Assembly: GCA_035628335.1 (NCBI GenBank)
Contig: DASPKA010000042.1
Location: 1 to 12,006 of the forward strand
Length of the DNA: 12,006 nt
Source of the DNA: DASPKA01 sp035628335
GTDB lineage: Bacteria > Patescibacteriota > Doudnabacteria > UBA920
Direction: 5' to 3'
Shown: one piece after another, positions 6,725 to 12,006 of the stretch
Position numbering within the stretch: the first letter of the stretch is position 1
Layout of the letters: every line of letters begins with the position of its first letter
Made by a program: the position numbers and the translations under genes
Notes under the pieces: generated by a model
The model's database searches: none
The model's input: only the letters and a program-made list of their open reading frames with translations
What the model was told of the DNA's origin: nothing

Positions 6725-6771
6725 ATCTCCAACATATCACATAGGTATGATTAAGGCATGAATTAACAAGC

Positions 6772-6788
6772 TTGATGGGCACCATCAA
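6772..6788. promoter_or_regulatory. Inverted repeat over the -35 box, candidate operator
   Basis: TTGATGG (6772-6778) and CCATCAA (6782-6788) are perfect inverted copies separated by GCA. The left arm contains the -35 box and the right arm lies in the -35/-10 spacer, so a dimeric repressor here would block RNA polymerase. The regulator is unknown. Confidence 0.5.
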
Positions 6789-6800
6789 TAGATCTATAAT
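6772..6800 (+). promoter_or_regulatory. Sigma-70-type promoter of the exported-protein gene, leaderless arrangement
   Basis: TTGATG (-35, 6772-6777) and a perfect TATAAT (-10, 6795-6800) are spaced by 17 bases. The -10 ends six bases before the ATG at 6807, so the transcript should start at the A of the start codon. No Shine-Dalgarno motif exists. This is the best promoter in the window. Confidence 0.75.
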
Positions 6801-6806
6801 TACTAT

Positions 6807-8348
6807 ATGAAAAAAATTACATATTTTGTTCTCGCGTTAGTGCTTTGTGCTCTTCCCAGCCTGGCTAGCGCGGCCACAAGTGTTCCAAGTATGGCCGCTT
6901 CTAAAATGGGAGAAAAAATCATAGGCACTTCTGTTTATCATTACACTATAAGTGCAAGTAATTTTACTAAAACACCTTCGGGAAATAGAGAAAGATATAC
7001 ATATACAGTTAAAGCTCATGTTATGAGGTGTAATACGTTGGGAATGAACTGCCAGCGAGTTTCTGGTACACTTGCTGATTATCGAGAGGCAGGCACCAGG
7101 GCTACCGGAAGCCATGTGCTTTCCCGCGCTCAGCACACTGCTCGGGTTAATAATGGGACTGGCACAATGAGGCGCACAGGCTATACCAATGAGTCGCACT
7201 CATATGTCTTGTTTGTAAGGTCAGGTAGTAGGTTGCATGAAGTTGGGACTCTGTGGTTTAGCTTGATCGAGCCAACTACGCAGTCTCCTGTTCCTGCTCC
7301 AACCGTATCTCCAACGCCCGTATTACCACCGCTACTGACACCATCGCCACCTGTGGTTGTAACGCCAGCTCCGGTCACTCCTGTACCTGTAACTCCAACG
7401 CCAACTCCAAACCCAGCCCCAACTCCCGCCCCAAATCCTGAGTACATATTAAATAGTGGGACCTTGTTGTCACAGTATATTTCAAGTGGAGCGCAGAATG
7501 TTCCCATTGCTGCTTACCACTTTGCTTCAACAACTGGCTCATTTCGAATAACCGAAATGAAATTTATGGTCGATTCCTCTCCAGCAGGGATCTATCCAAT
7601 AACTGGAATTCGAGTAGGAAATGTAACTGCACCCGTAATAAACGGAGTAGCATATTTAACGGGCTTAGATATCCTAGTCCCTATTTCTGCTTCAGGTATT
7701 GATGTCCAAGCATATGCTAACTTTAATACCGTAGGCGTAAACGGAGTCATAGGGACTGGTGGGGCTGCTCCAAGTGCACAAGTTTCTTTAATATACACAA
7801 AGTATGTTACTAGCAGCGGTTCTGGTGAATTAACAACTCCAGTTACAACTGGTCAACCCCTATATTTGGTAGGAGCCAAGCCAACTATTACTGTTTCAAG
7901 TCCGGGAGGGAGCTTAACTACTAGTCCTAGTGTCCCAGTTGCAGACATTACAATTAGCAATACAGGCCCTGGGGACATACGTCTTCAAGCAATACCGCTT
8001 TCTATTTCTTTTAGTCAAGGCGTGGGCGGTGCCGCTACAGTTAACTCTGTAACGCTCGCGGAAACAAATGGCTCAAGCATTCCTACGGTAAGTACTGCTA
8101 TGACACCAAACGGAGCAACAGCAACCTTTAGCTCGCCATATACTATTTCCGCTGGAGGGTCTAAAACCTTCCGTGTATTTGCGAATGTCGGCGGTAATAT
8201 AGGAACAAGTGCGGTGCTTTCAGTAGGGCTAGACACCACAACCGCAGGCAGACAAGCCTTTACGTGGTATGATGTAAATGGTGCAGCATCACTAACGGGG
8301 GAGTTCATATATAGCTACCCTATAACTACTTCTTCAGTACGAAACTAG
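6807..8348 (+). CDS. Exported surface protein with Pro/Thr-rich linker and tandem beta domains
   Basis: 513 residues, probably cell-surface or secreted. The signal peptide is MKKITYFVLALVLCALPSLASA, with likely cleavage after residue 22. An N-terminal domain (about 25-153) has two Cys (C75, C82) that could form a disulfide. A low-complexity Pro/Thr/Val linker (about 156-212, many P-T-P and P-V-T steps) follows. The C-terminal part looks like two beta-sandwich repeats, about 216-350 and 356-505. Both have a pattern like 'NVPIAAYHFASTTGSFRITEMKF' split by loops, such as TVSSPGG then VADITISNTGPGDIRLQAI. Such domains occur in S-layer-like and adhesin-like proteins of CPR bacteria; that comparison is from memory. 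No sorting motif or C-terminal TM helix is visible, so attachment is unclear. It has its own promoter and no clear terminator before the next gene. Confidence 0.83.
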   Translation: MKKITYFVLALVLCALPSLASAATSVPSMAASKMGEKIIGTSVYHYTISASNFTKTPSGNRERYTYTVKAHVMRCNTLGMNCQRVSGTLADYREAGTRATGSHVLSRAQHTARVNNGTGTMRRTGYTNESHSYVLFVRSGSRLHEVGTLWFSLIEPTTQSPVPAPTVSPTPVLPPLLTPSPPVVVTPAPVTPVPVTPTPTPNPAPTPAPNPEYILNSGTLLSQYISSGAQNVPIAAYHFASTTGSFRITEMKFMVDSSPAGIYPITGIRVGNVTAPVINGVAYLTGLDILVPISASGIDVQAYANFNTVGVNGVIGTGGAAPSAQVSLIYTKYVTSSGSGELTTPVTTGQPLYLVGAKPTITVSSPGGSLTTSPSVPVADITISNTGPGDIRLQAIPLSISFSQGVGGAATVNSVTLAETNGSSIPTVSTAMTPNGATATFSSPYTISAGGSKTFRVFANVGGNIGTSAVLSVGLDTTTAGRQAFTWYDVNGAASLTGEFIYSYPITTSSVRN

Positions 8349-8399
8349 AATACATAATCAGTCCTGATACTCCGAAATTATTTAACTTGGTGAGGTGGA

Positions 8400-8429
8400 T
8401 TGGGACTGTTTTAGTTTTTCGAATATACT
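8400..8429 (+). promoter_or_regulatory. Promoter of the kinase-like gene, near-leaderless
   Basis: TTGGGA (-35, 8400-8405; 4 of 6) and TATACT (-10, 8424-8429; 5 of 6) are spaced by 18 bases. The -10 ends eight bases before the ATG at 8438, leaving room for a leader of zero to two bases and no Shine-Dalgarno site. Confidence 0.6.
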
Positions 8430-8437
8430 AGTTAAGT

Positions 8438-9343
8438 ATGCAACAAATTTCTGATGAAACAAAAGCAAAAATAGGAAAGAAAATTGGAGAAGGTGCATTC
8501 GCAGATGTTCATGAATTCGACCATGGAGGTGTGGATTTTGTAGTAAAGATAGGGCAAACTACAAGCTGGGCGCCTCCGATTTCTGGCAATTTTAAAGTAA
8601 ACTTTCCGCGAGCAAAAATTAGCAGACTTCTGGAGGTTTTGCTGGGTGATAAGTTTAAAATCCAGCCAGACGAACAGTTTGTGGTAAAGGGCTTAGCTGA
8701 ACATGAGTTGCTCCACCGATACTTTGGCTCAGAAGATAAACCAAATGATGAGGTGCATAGATTGAGAGAACATATTCTGCAAGACCTACAAAACTCAAAA
8801 TCAGCTTTTTATAAATCTCTCTTTGGTGATAATGGAAGGTATGCCATTGTATGCTCAGAGGTTTTTGCAAAGCATAAAAAAGAGAGTTTCCTGCCAGCCG
8901 AACATATACAAGTTGGTACTCCGCTTTCAGACGGCGCGCCACTTACGTACTATTTGTTTCAAAGGGCAGTGCGGGGAGAGCATGTGTTGCCATTGTACAA
9001 ATTTTCTAAGCAACAATACACTGAGTTTCCCCTATTAACCGAGCGGTTACTAACTTTTTCTGTCCTCGTAAAACGAATGTACTTTGACACAGAGACCTTT
9101 ATAGACAGCAGGCCGCATGAAGTAGGTAAACACTTTTATGACTGGTTCCAAAAAACATCTAACATCCTGCTAGACACTCGAGAACAAAAAGTCTACTTCA
9201 TAGATACCCGCTGGCTCTGGGACACAGGCGACTCTACCTTTCTTGGCAAAACCTATATAAAGCTTATGCATATTCTCTCAAATCGCTCCTTGAGTAAAGC
9301 AATATATACATATGCGCGGGCGCTAAAACAAGGTACCAGGTAG
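8438..9343 (+). CDS. Protein-kinase-like (phosphotransferase-fold) protein, degenerate active site
   Basis: 301 residues, soluble, no signal peptide. The N-terminus resembles a kinase nucleotide-binding loop: IGKKIGEGAFADVHEF (12-27) followed by a beta strand FVVKIG with Lys37 in the place of the ATP lysine. A later segment YLFQRAVRGEHV (172-183) resembles a kinase hinge. Near the C-terminus SNILLDTREQKVYFIDTRWL (241-260) resembles the catalytic-loop Asn plus strand and metal-binding Asp (N242, D256). No clear HRD motif exists: the nearest Asp (D235) sits seven residues before N242 instead of five. It could be an atypical kinase related to small-molecule phosphotransferases, or a pseudokinase. 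It has its own promoter after the exported protein and ends in TAG inside a terminator stem. The fold call is moderate; the substrate is unknown. Confidence 0.7.
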   Translation: MQQISDETKAKIGKKIGEGAFADVHEFDHGGVDFVVKIGQTTSWAPPISGNFKVNFPRAKISRLLEVLLGDKFKIQPDEQFVVKGLAEHELLHRYFGSEDKPNDEVHRLREHILQDLQNSKSAFYKSLFGDNGRYAIVCSEVFAKHKKESFLPAEHIQVGTPLSDGAPLTYYLFQRAVRGEHVLPLYKFSKQQYTEFPLLTERLLTFSVLVKRMYFDTETFIDSRPHEVGKHFYDWFQKTSNILLDTREQKVYFIDTRWLWDTGDSTFLGKTYIKLMHILSNRSLSKAIYTYARALKQGTR

Positions 9344-9355
9344 GTATCTTGTTTT
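9325..9355. terminator. Bidirectional terminator overlapping a stop codon
   Basis: ACAAGGTACC (9328-9337) pairs with GGTATCTTGT (9343-9352), with one G-U pair and an AGGTA loop. It is flanked by TAAA on the left and TTTA on the right. The kinase-like gene's TAG (9341-9343) lies in the loop and stem. It separates the converging kinase-like (+) and protease (-) genes. Confidence 0.78.
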
Positions 9356-9363
9356 AACTCACT

Positions 9364-10209
9364 CTAATGGTTAGAGTATAATTTCACGCCCGCTCTATTG
9401 AATACATGCGCAGCTGAATTTATGGGGATGGCGTAGCTTATTGGGTCGCTCCAGCCAACTGCTGCAGCAGTGTTTATACCTAGCACTTCACCGGCTTTAT
9501 TAAGCAGGGGACCTCCAGAGTCACCTGGGTAAACCCATGCGCTGGATTCTATCATGTTACTGAGTATAAGTTCTCCGTGGTCTGTTTGTACACGGATATC
9601 TTCATTGAGGGCTGTGATTGTTCCTGTACTGCTGGCATCTTCAAACACGCCAAGGGCATTGCCTACTGCTACTATACTGTCACCTATCTGAGCAGCAGTT
9701 GAATCTCCAAGTTTAAGTGTCGAGTAACCACTTCCGTCAATTTTGATTATTGCCAAATCATGCTCCGGGTCCCGGTAAACCACAGTTGCCTCTAAGTCTC
9801 TACCTTCTCCCAGACTAACCATATAGCGTGATTCAGTGGCATCTACAACATGCTTGTTGGTAAGAATGTAGCCGTCGCTATGTATAAAGAAGCCTGATCC
9901 TGCTGAGACCCGCTGTGCTTCACTCCTATTTGTAAAAGCCACCAATACTCGCCCCTGTCTTCCAAGGCGAACAGTGTACGCGGGTGGTTCTCTATAAGCA
10001 TTAATAGCAACAACTGCGTCCCGGACTTCATTGTTCGTTTCTGTTCTTGAAATGTTTGATTTAGAAATCCTATATTTTGTCCCCCGGACAAGTTTAGGTG
10101 TTTGTTCGGGGTAAACAAATGGGTCTTCCGCGGCCTGTGCAAATGGTGGAAATGGTGAGAGTATGACAACTGCTAAAAAACTTATGAGCGCTACTTTTAA
10201 CTTCTGCAT
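9364..10209 (-). CDS. Exported trypsin-like serine protease (HtrA/DegP-type, no PDZ)
   Basis: 281 residues. A signal peptide (MQKLKVALISFLAVVILSPF onward, cleavage probably after AQA at 26) sends it outside the membrane. The chymotrypsin-fold triad is complete: His120 in LTNKHVVD, Asp151 in HDLAIIKID, Ser231 in YPGDSGGPLLN. SGSGFFIHSDGYILTNKH and GINTAAAVGWSDPISYAIPI are typical of S1C (HtrA) proteases. Unlike DegP/DegS, the chain ends right after the protease domain, with no PDZ and no TM anchor. About 90 residues, including a charged segment, precede the core. The RBS AAAGGAG lies eight bases before the ATG, but inside the 3' arm of a 12-bp hairpin. It is 71 bases downstream of the DUF5667-type gene on the same strand, so it may be transcribed with the ECF sigma cluster. 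Role inferred: quality control or signal proteolysis in the envelope. Confidence 0.92.
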   Translation of the reverse strand: MQKLKVALISFLAVVILSPFPPFAQAAEDPFVYPEQTPKLVRGTKYRISKSNISRTETNNEVRDAVVAINAYREPPAYTVRLGRQGRVLVAFTNRSEAQRVSAGSGFFIHSDGYILTNKHVVDATESRYMVSLGEGRDLEATVVYRDPEHDLAIIKIDGSGYSTLKLGDSTAAQIGDSIVAVGNALGVFEDASSTGTITALNEDIRVQTDHGELILSNMIESSAWVYPGDSGGPLLNKAGEVLGINTAAAVGWSDPISYAIPINSAAHVFNRAGVKLYSNH

Positions 10210-10255
10210 AAAAAATTCTCCTTTCTGTATAGAGTACTACTCGCAGAAAGGAGAA
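10210..10255 (-). promoter_or_regulatory. Hairpin sequestering the protease RBS (possible thermometer, attenuator or terminator)
   Basis: Read on the - strand, TTCTCCTTTCTG (10255-10244) is followed by a 16-base loop and CAGAAAGGAGAA (10227-10216), a perfect 12-bp stem. Three more G/C-containing pairs (GAG/CTC) are possible in the loop. The 3' arm contains the protease Shine-Dalgarno AAAGGAG, and six T (10215-10210) lie between the stem and the ATG. The fold would hide the RBS. The stem plus T-run also resembles an intrinsic terminator for the upstream sigma/DUF5667 transcript. A weak -10-like TATACA (10231-10226) lies in the loop. Which role applies cannot be decided from sequence. Confidence 0.65.
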
Positions 10256-10280
10256 AAATTTCGTAAAGTTAGTTCATCTT

Positions 10281-11096
10281 TTAGTCATGTCGTTTCAGGA
10301 AATTTTTAAGAGGTGAGCGTTTTTTTAGCAGATCCTTTTGTTTCTCCTTCTTTTCAGGGGTCACAGTCCCAGTATCCACTGTTGCTGAAGTGACTGTCCC
10401 AGTTTCTTGTATGGTAACGTTGTCAGTTCTTTGTTTTTTTTCTATTTCTTGCACTCCTTGTTTGCGCTGTTCACGTTTAGCAGCACGCTTTTTTCCTAGC
10501 TGTGTTTCTGTTTCTGCTTCGAGCTGCAAGAGTGTGGAGTTAATTTTTGTAGCTGCATTGAGTTTGTCTTTGGCAATAAGCTTTTCCTGCACTTCATATA
10601 GGCGGTCCAAGGCTCGGTTAGTTTCTGCTTCTGCCTTTATTTCCGCGCTAAGCGTAGCCACAGGAGGGTTAGGTAGTTTCGCTGTTGCCTTTAGTACTTT
10701 AAGTTCTTTTACACGCTCTTCAGCAAACTTAGTTTCAAGCTCAGCTTTTGCCTCCTCTGTACGTGCAAGAGAAAGTTGGATTTGTTCCCTTGCTTTTTTA
10801 ACAGGGAAAAGCACGTCACCTGGGGTGGCGTTAACCGAAGCAGCAAACGCTGTACCAGTAAGAAGAGAAAATCCAAGAACAAGGCTTATAAAGTATTTCC
10901 ATAAGCGTGCTTTGGGTGTAGGGAGTCCTGGTGATAGGGCTGGTGTTTGTCCATAGCTAATTCGTCCTAGTATCTGTTCACGCAACTGGGCTTTGCGTAG
11001 TGGGTGTAACTCTGTTTCTTGGGCTATGGATTTAAGTGCGGTAATTTCTTTATTAAATTTTTTGCGTCTGGTTAGCATGGATGTTGGAAAGTTCAT
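10281..11096 (-). CDS. DUF5667-type membrane protein, putative anti-sigma factor
   Basis: 271 residues with one TM helix (about 67-87, LWKYFISLVLGFSLLTGTAFA). It is followed by the DUF5667-like signature ASVNATPGDVLFPVKKAREQ (86-105) and a long Lys/Glu/Ala-rich, probably coiled-coil region to about 225. The tail is basic and Thr-rich. The N-terminal 66 residues are cytoplasmic and would be the sigma-binding part if it acts as an anti-sigma factor. There is no zinc-type HxxxCxxC motif. The ATG at 11096 overlaps the sigma gene by 44 bases; a second ATG at 11078 (residue 7) is an alternative that reduces the overlap to 26. The overlap with the ECF sigma gene implies coupled translation and a fixed stoichiometry. 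The anti-sigma role is inferred from gene order. Confidence 0.83.
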   Translation of the reverse strand: MNFPTSMLTRRKKFNKEITALKSIAQETELHPLRKAQLREQILGRISYGQTPALSPGLPTPKARLWKYFISLVLGFSLLTGTAFAASVNATPGDVLFPVKKAREQIQLSLARTEEAKAELETKFAEERVKELKVLKATAKLPNPPVATLSAEIKAEAETNRALDRLYEVQEKLIAKDKLNAATKINSTLLQLEAETETQLGKKRAAKREQRKQGVQEIEKKQRTDNVTIQETGTVTSATVDTGTVTPEKKEKQKDLLKKRSPLKNFLKRHD

Positions 11097-11613
11097 TTTT
11101 AAGTCGCGCCAGTGCGCGGTGTTGGAGAACGCGAACGCTTAAGCTATTTCTTCCTAAGATTTCTGCTGTCTCTTGAACCGTGAAGTCTTGGATAAATCTT
11201 AATTCTAGAACCTGTTGGTAGTGTCTGGGAAGTAGTTTTAGGACGTGGTGAATTTCCGCACTTTCGTAGGAGAGTTGCATCTCTTGCTCGGGTGAGTCTG
11301 AAGAAGTGAGAGTAAGGCCGTCATCTAACTCAACGGTCTCTGGGGTACGGTACCGTTTACGAAAGTAATCGTTTACCGTGTTGCTTGCGACTTTATATAC
11401 CCAGGCATTAAAGTTGAGATGTTCAGCGTCTAAGGTTGGAAGGCCATGCCATGCTTTTACAAACGTATCTTGTAAAATATCTTCTGCGTGCTGTTTGTCC
11501 TTGACCTTGAGTAAAATAAAGCGAAAAAGTTTGTCAGCAAAAAGGTCATAGAGTTCCCCAAAAGCTCCTGTGTCACCATTCTGCGATTTTTTAACTATTG
11601 TATGTAAGTCCAT
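11053..11613 (-). CDS. ECF-type RNA polymerase sigma factor (sigma-70 family)
   Basis: 186 residues, starting at the ATG at 11613. Region 2 (about 18-87) has FGELYDLFADKLFRFILLKV, the DILQDTFVKAW segment and WVYKVASNTVNDYFRKR. Region 4 (about 120-175) has LLPRHYQQVLELRFIQDFTV, then the helix-turn-helix ETAEILGRNSLSVRVLQHRALARL. Regions 1 and 3 are absent, as in ECF sigmas. A longer frame to 11874 exists, but it would run through the promoter and antisense to the divergent gene, so it was not used. -10-like TATACT (11632-11627) lies 13 bases before the ATG, with no clear Shine-Dalgarno motif. It overlaps the DUF5667-type gene downstream, the standard sigma/anti-sigma arrangement, and probably directs envelope-stress genes (inference). 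Confidence 0.92.
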   Translation of the reverse strand: MDLHTIVKKSQNGDTGAFGELYDLFADKLFRFILLKVKDKQHAEDILQDTFVKAWHGLPTLDAEHLNFNAWVYKVASNTVNDYFRKRYRTPETVELDDGLTLTSSDSPEQEMQLSYESAEIHHVLKLLPRHYQQVLELRFIQDFTVQETAEILGRNSLSVRVLQHRALARLKNELSNIHANQTQKI

Positions 11614-11626
11614 AGCATCCGCATAT

Positions 11627-11632
11627 AGTATA
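11627..11632 (-). promoter_or_regulatory. Candidate -10 box of the sigma-factor gene
   Basis: TATACT on the - strand, 13 bases from the ATG, predicts a leader of about six bases. No good -35 was found; the best at 18-base spacing is GAAACA, matching 3 of 6. Confidence 0.4.
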
Positions 11633-11727
11633 TCGTTTTTGGTAATAATTTGTTTCAGGAAGATAGGTCTTTTTTTCCTTTTATTTAAGCCAAAAATTTT
11701 AATGTAACTATGTTCCTGACATGACGA

Positions 11728-11771
11728 TATAGTGTACGTAAGGGAAATTAAGGGAATAAGATATAGTTCCC
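11728..11771 (+). promoter_or_regulatory. Possible promoter/operator region of the exported DUF5666-like gene
   Basis: TATAGT appears twice (11728-11733 and 11762-11767), each preceded by GA. Between them TAAGGGAA is repeated (11739-11746 and 11749-11756). A small inverted pair GGGAA/TTCCC (11752-11756, 11767-11771) brackets the second TATAGT. No good -35 stands at the right distance from either, so the real start point is uncertain. The rest of the divergent gap shows nothing clear. Confidence 0.3.
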
Positions 11772-11774
11772 ACG

Positions 11775-11780
11775 AAAGGA
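11775..11780 (+). promoter_or_regulatory. Shine-Dalgarno site of the gene at 11789
   Basis: AAAGGA lies eight bases upstream of the ATG. This is a clear RBS, unlike most other genes in the window, and fixes the start of the partial gene. Confidence 0.8.
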
Positions 11781-11788
11781 ATATAAGT

Positions 11789-12006
11789 ATGAACAAGAAT
11801 AAGCTTATTGCAGCGGCAGTTGCAGCTACTATCTTAGTGCCAAGTATCACATATGCGAAAAACAACGACAACAACGCAAAGATAAAGGCAGAGGTTAAAG
11901 CTGGTAGTTCACGGGGATGGATTAAGAACCACGCTCGTTCAATACAAGGAACTATAACAGCAACACAAACCGGCAGCTTTACGCTTCAGGCTAAAAACGG
12001 GACTGT
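11789..12006 (+). CDS. Exported DUF5666-like protein, 3' partial
   Basis: The first 72 residues are in the window and the rest lies beyond its end. A signal peptide MNKNKLIAAAVAATILVPSI (cleavage probably after TYA, residue 23) is followed by an Asn/Lys-rich stretch. The frame then enters what looks like the start of a DUF5666-type beta domain: IQGTITATQTGSFTLQAKNGT, with the G-T-I-x-A and 'T-L-x-x-K-N-G' steps. The ATG at 11789 has a strong Shine-Dalgarno. The gene is divergent from the ECF sigma factor, so it is a plausible member of that regulon. The domain call is uncertain because only its beginning is visible. Compare the membrane-anchored relative at 3485-3946. Confidence 0.72.
   Translation, partial: MNKNKLIAAAVAATILVPSITYAKNNDNNAKIKAEVKAGSSRGWIKNHARSIQGTITATQTGSFTLQAKNGT

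Noticed and set aside
7181..7507. Gly/Val-rich - strand frame
   Set aside because: It is the antisense of the Pro/Thr linker of the exported protein; the repetitive codons create it.
8356..8369. Inverted repeat ATCAG/CTGAT after the exported-protein gene
   Set aside because: A two-base loop and no T-run; it cannot be a terminator and is probably chance.
10390..10956. 188-residue + strand frame rich in Ser/Cys
   Set aside because: It is antisense to the DUF5667-type gene; the Ser/Cys/Ala-rich composition is the mirror of a Lys/Glu/Ala-rich coiled coil.
11614..11874. N-terminal extension of the sigma factor with a hydrophobic region
   Set aside because: It would run through the sigma -10 box and antisense to the well-supported signal-peptide gene at 11789. 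The sigma domain starts normally at the ATG at 11613.
1..12006. CRISPR arrays, tRNA/rRNA genes, insertion sequences or phage genes
   Set aside because: None seen on either strand: no regularly spaced repeats, no cloverleaf or rRNA-like stretch, no transposase or integrase frame.

Overview
The window reads as chromosome from a small-genome bacterium, most likely a Candidatus Patescibacteria (CPR, Parcubacteria-like) lineage. This assignment is an inference. It rests on a MacAB-type exporter next to DUF5666-like proteins, an ECF sigma factor paired with a DUF5667-type membrane protein, a Pro/Thr-linker surface protein with tandem beta domains, very compact spacing, moderate-to-low G+C, and several promoters placed so close to start codons that transcripts would be leaderless. 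The standard bacterial code works throughout: no in-frame TGA interrupts any gene, and none of the 13 complete main genes ends in TGA.

Left part (1-4984), + strand: a tightly packed run, probably one operon. It holds a MacA-like adaptor (5' end outside the window), a MacB-like ATPase, a MacB/FtsX-like permease, a small membrane-anchored DUF5666-like protein, an unrecognised 120-residue membrane-anchored protein and a DedA-family membrane protein. The run ends in a bidirectional terminator shared with a 47-residue single-helix membrane protein on the - strand.

Middle (4985-9355): the 47-residue gene and a two-TM sensor histidine kinase are divergent. A perfect 12-bp palindrome lies between them, over the -35 region of both. 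The kinase gene ends in a strong bidirectional terminator, followed by a roughly 210-bp stretch with hairpins and a possible tiny - strand gene. Next come an exported surface protein, driven by a promoter whose -35 sits in an inverted repeat, and an unusual protein-kinase-like gene. The latter ends inside a third bidirectional terminator.

Right part (9364-12006): a - strand cluster of ECF sigma factor, DUF5667-type membrane protein (putative anti-sigma) and exported HtrA-like serine protease without a PDZ domain. The protease ribosome-binding site lies in the 3' arm of a 12-bp hairpin followed by six T. Divergent from the sigma factor is the start of another exported DUF5666-like protein, cut by the window edge. 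The inferred theme is envelope maintenance: export of something across the membrane, sensing by a histidine kinase and an ECF sigma system, and extracytoplasmic proteolysis. The most interesting points are the hairpin over the protease start, the leaderless promoter pattern, the two small hidden ORFs, the promoter palindromes and the kinase-like protein with a degenerate active site.
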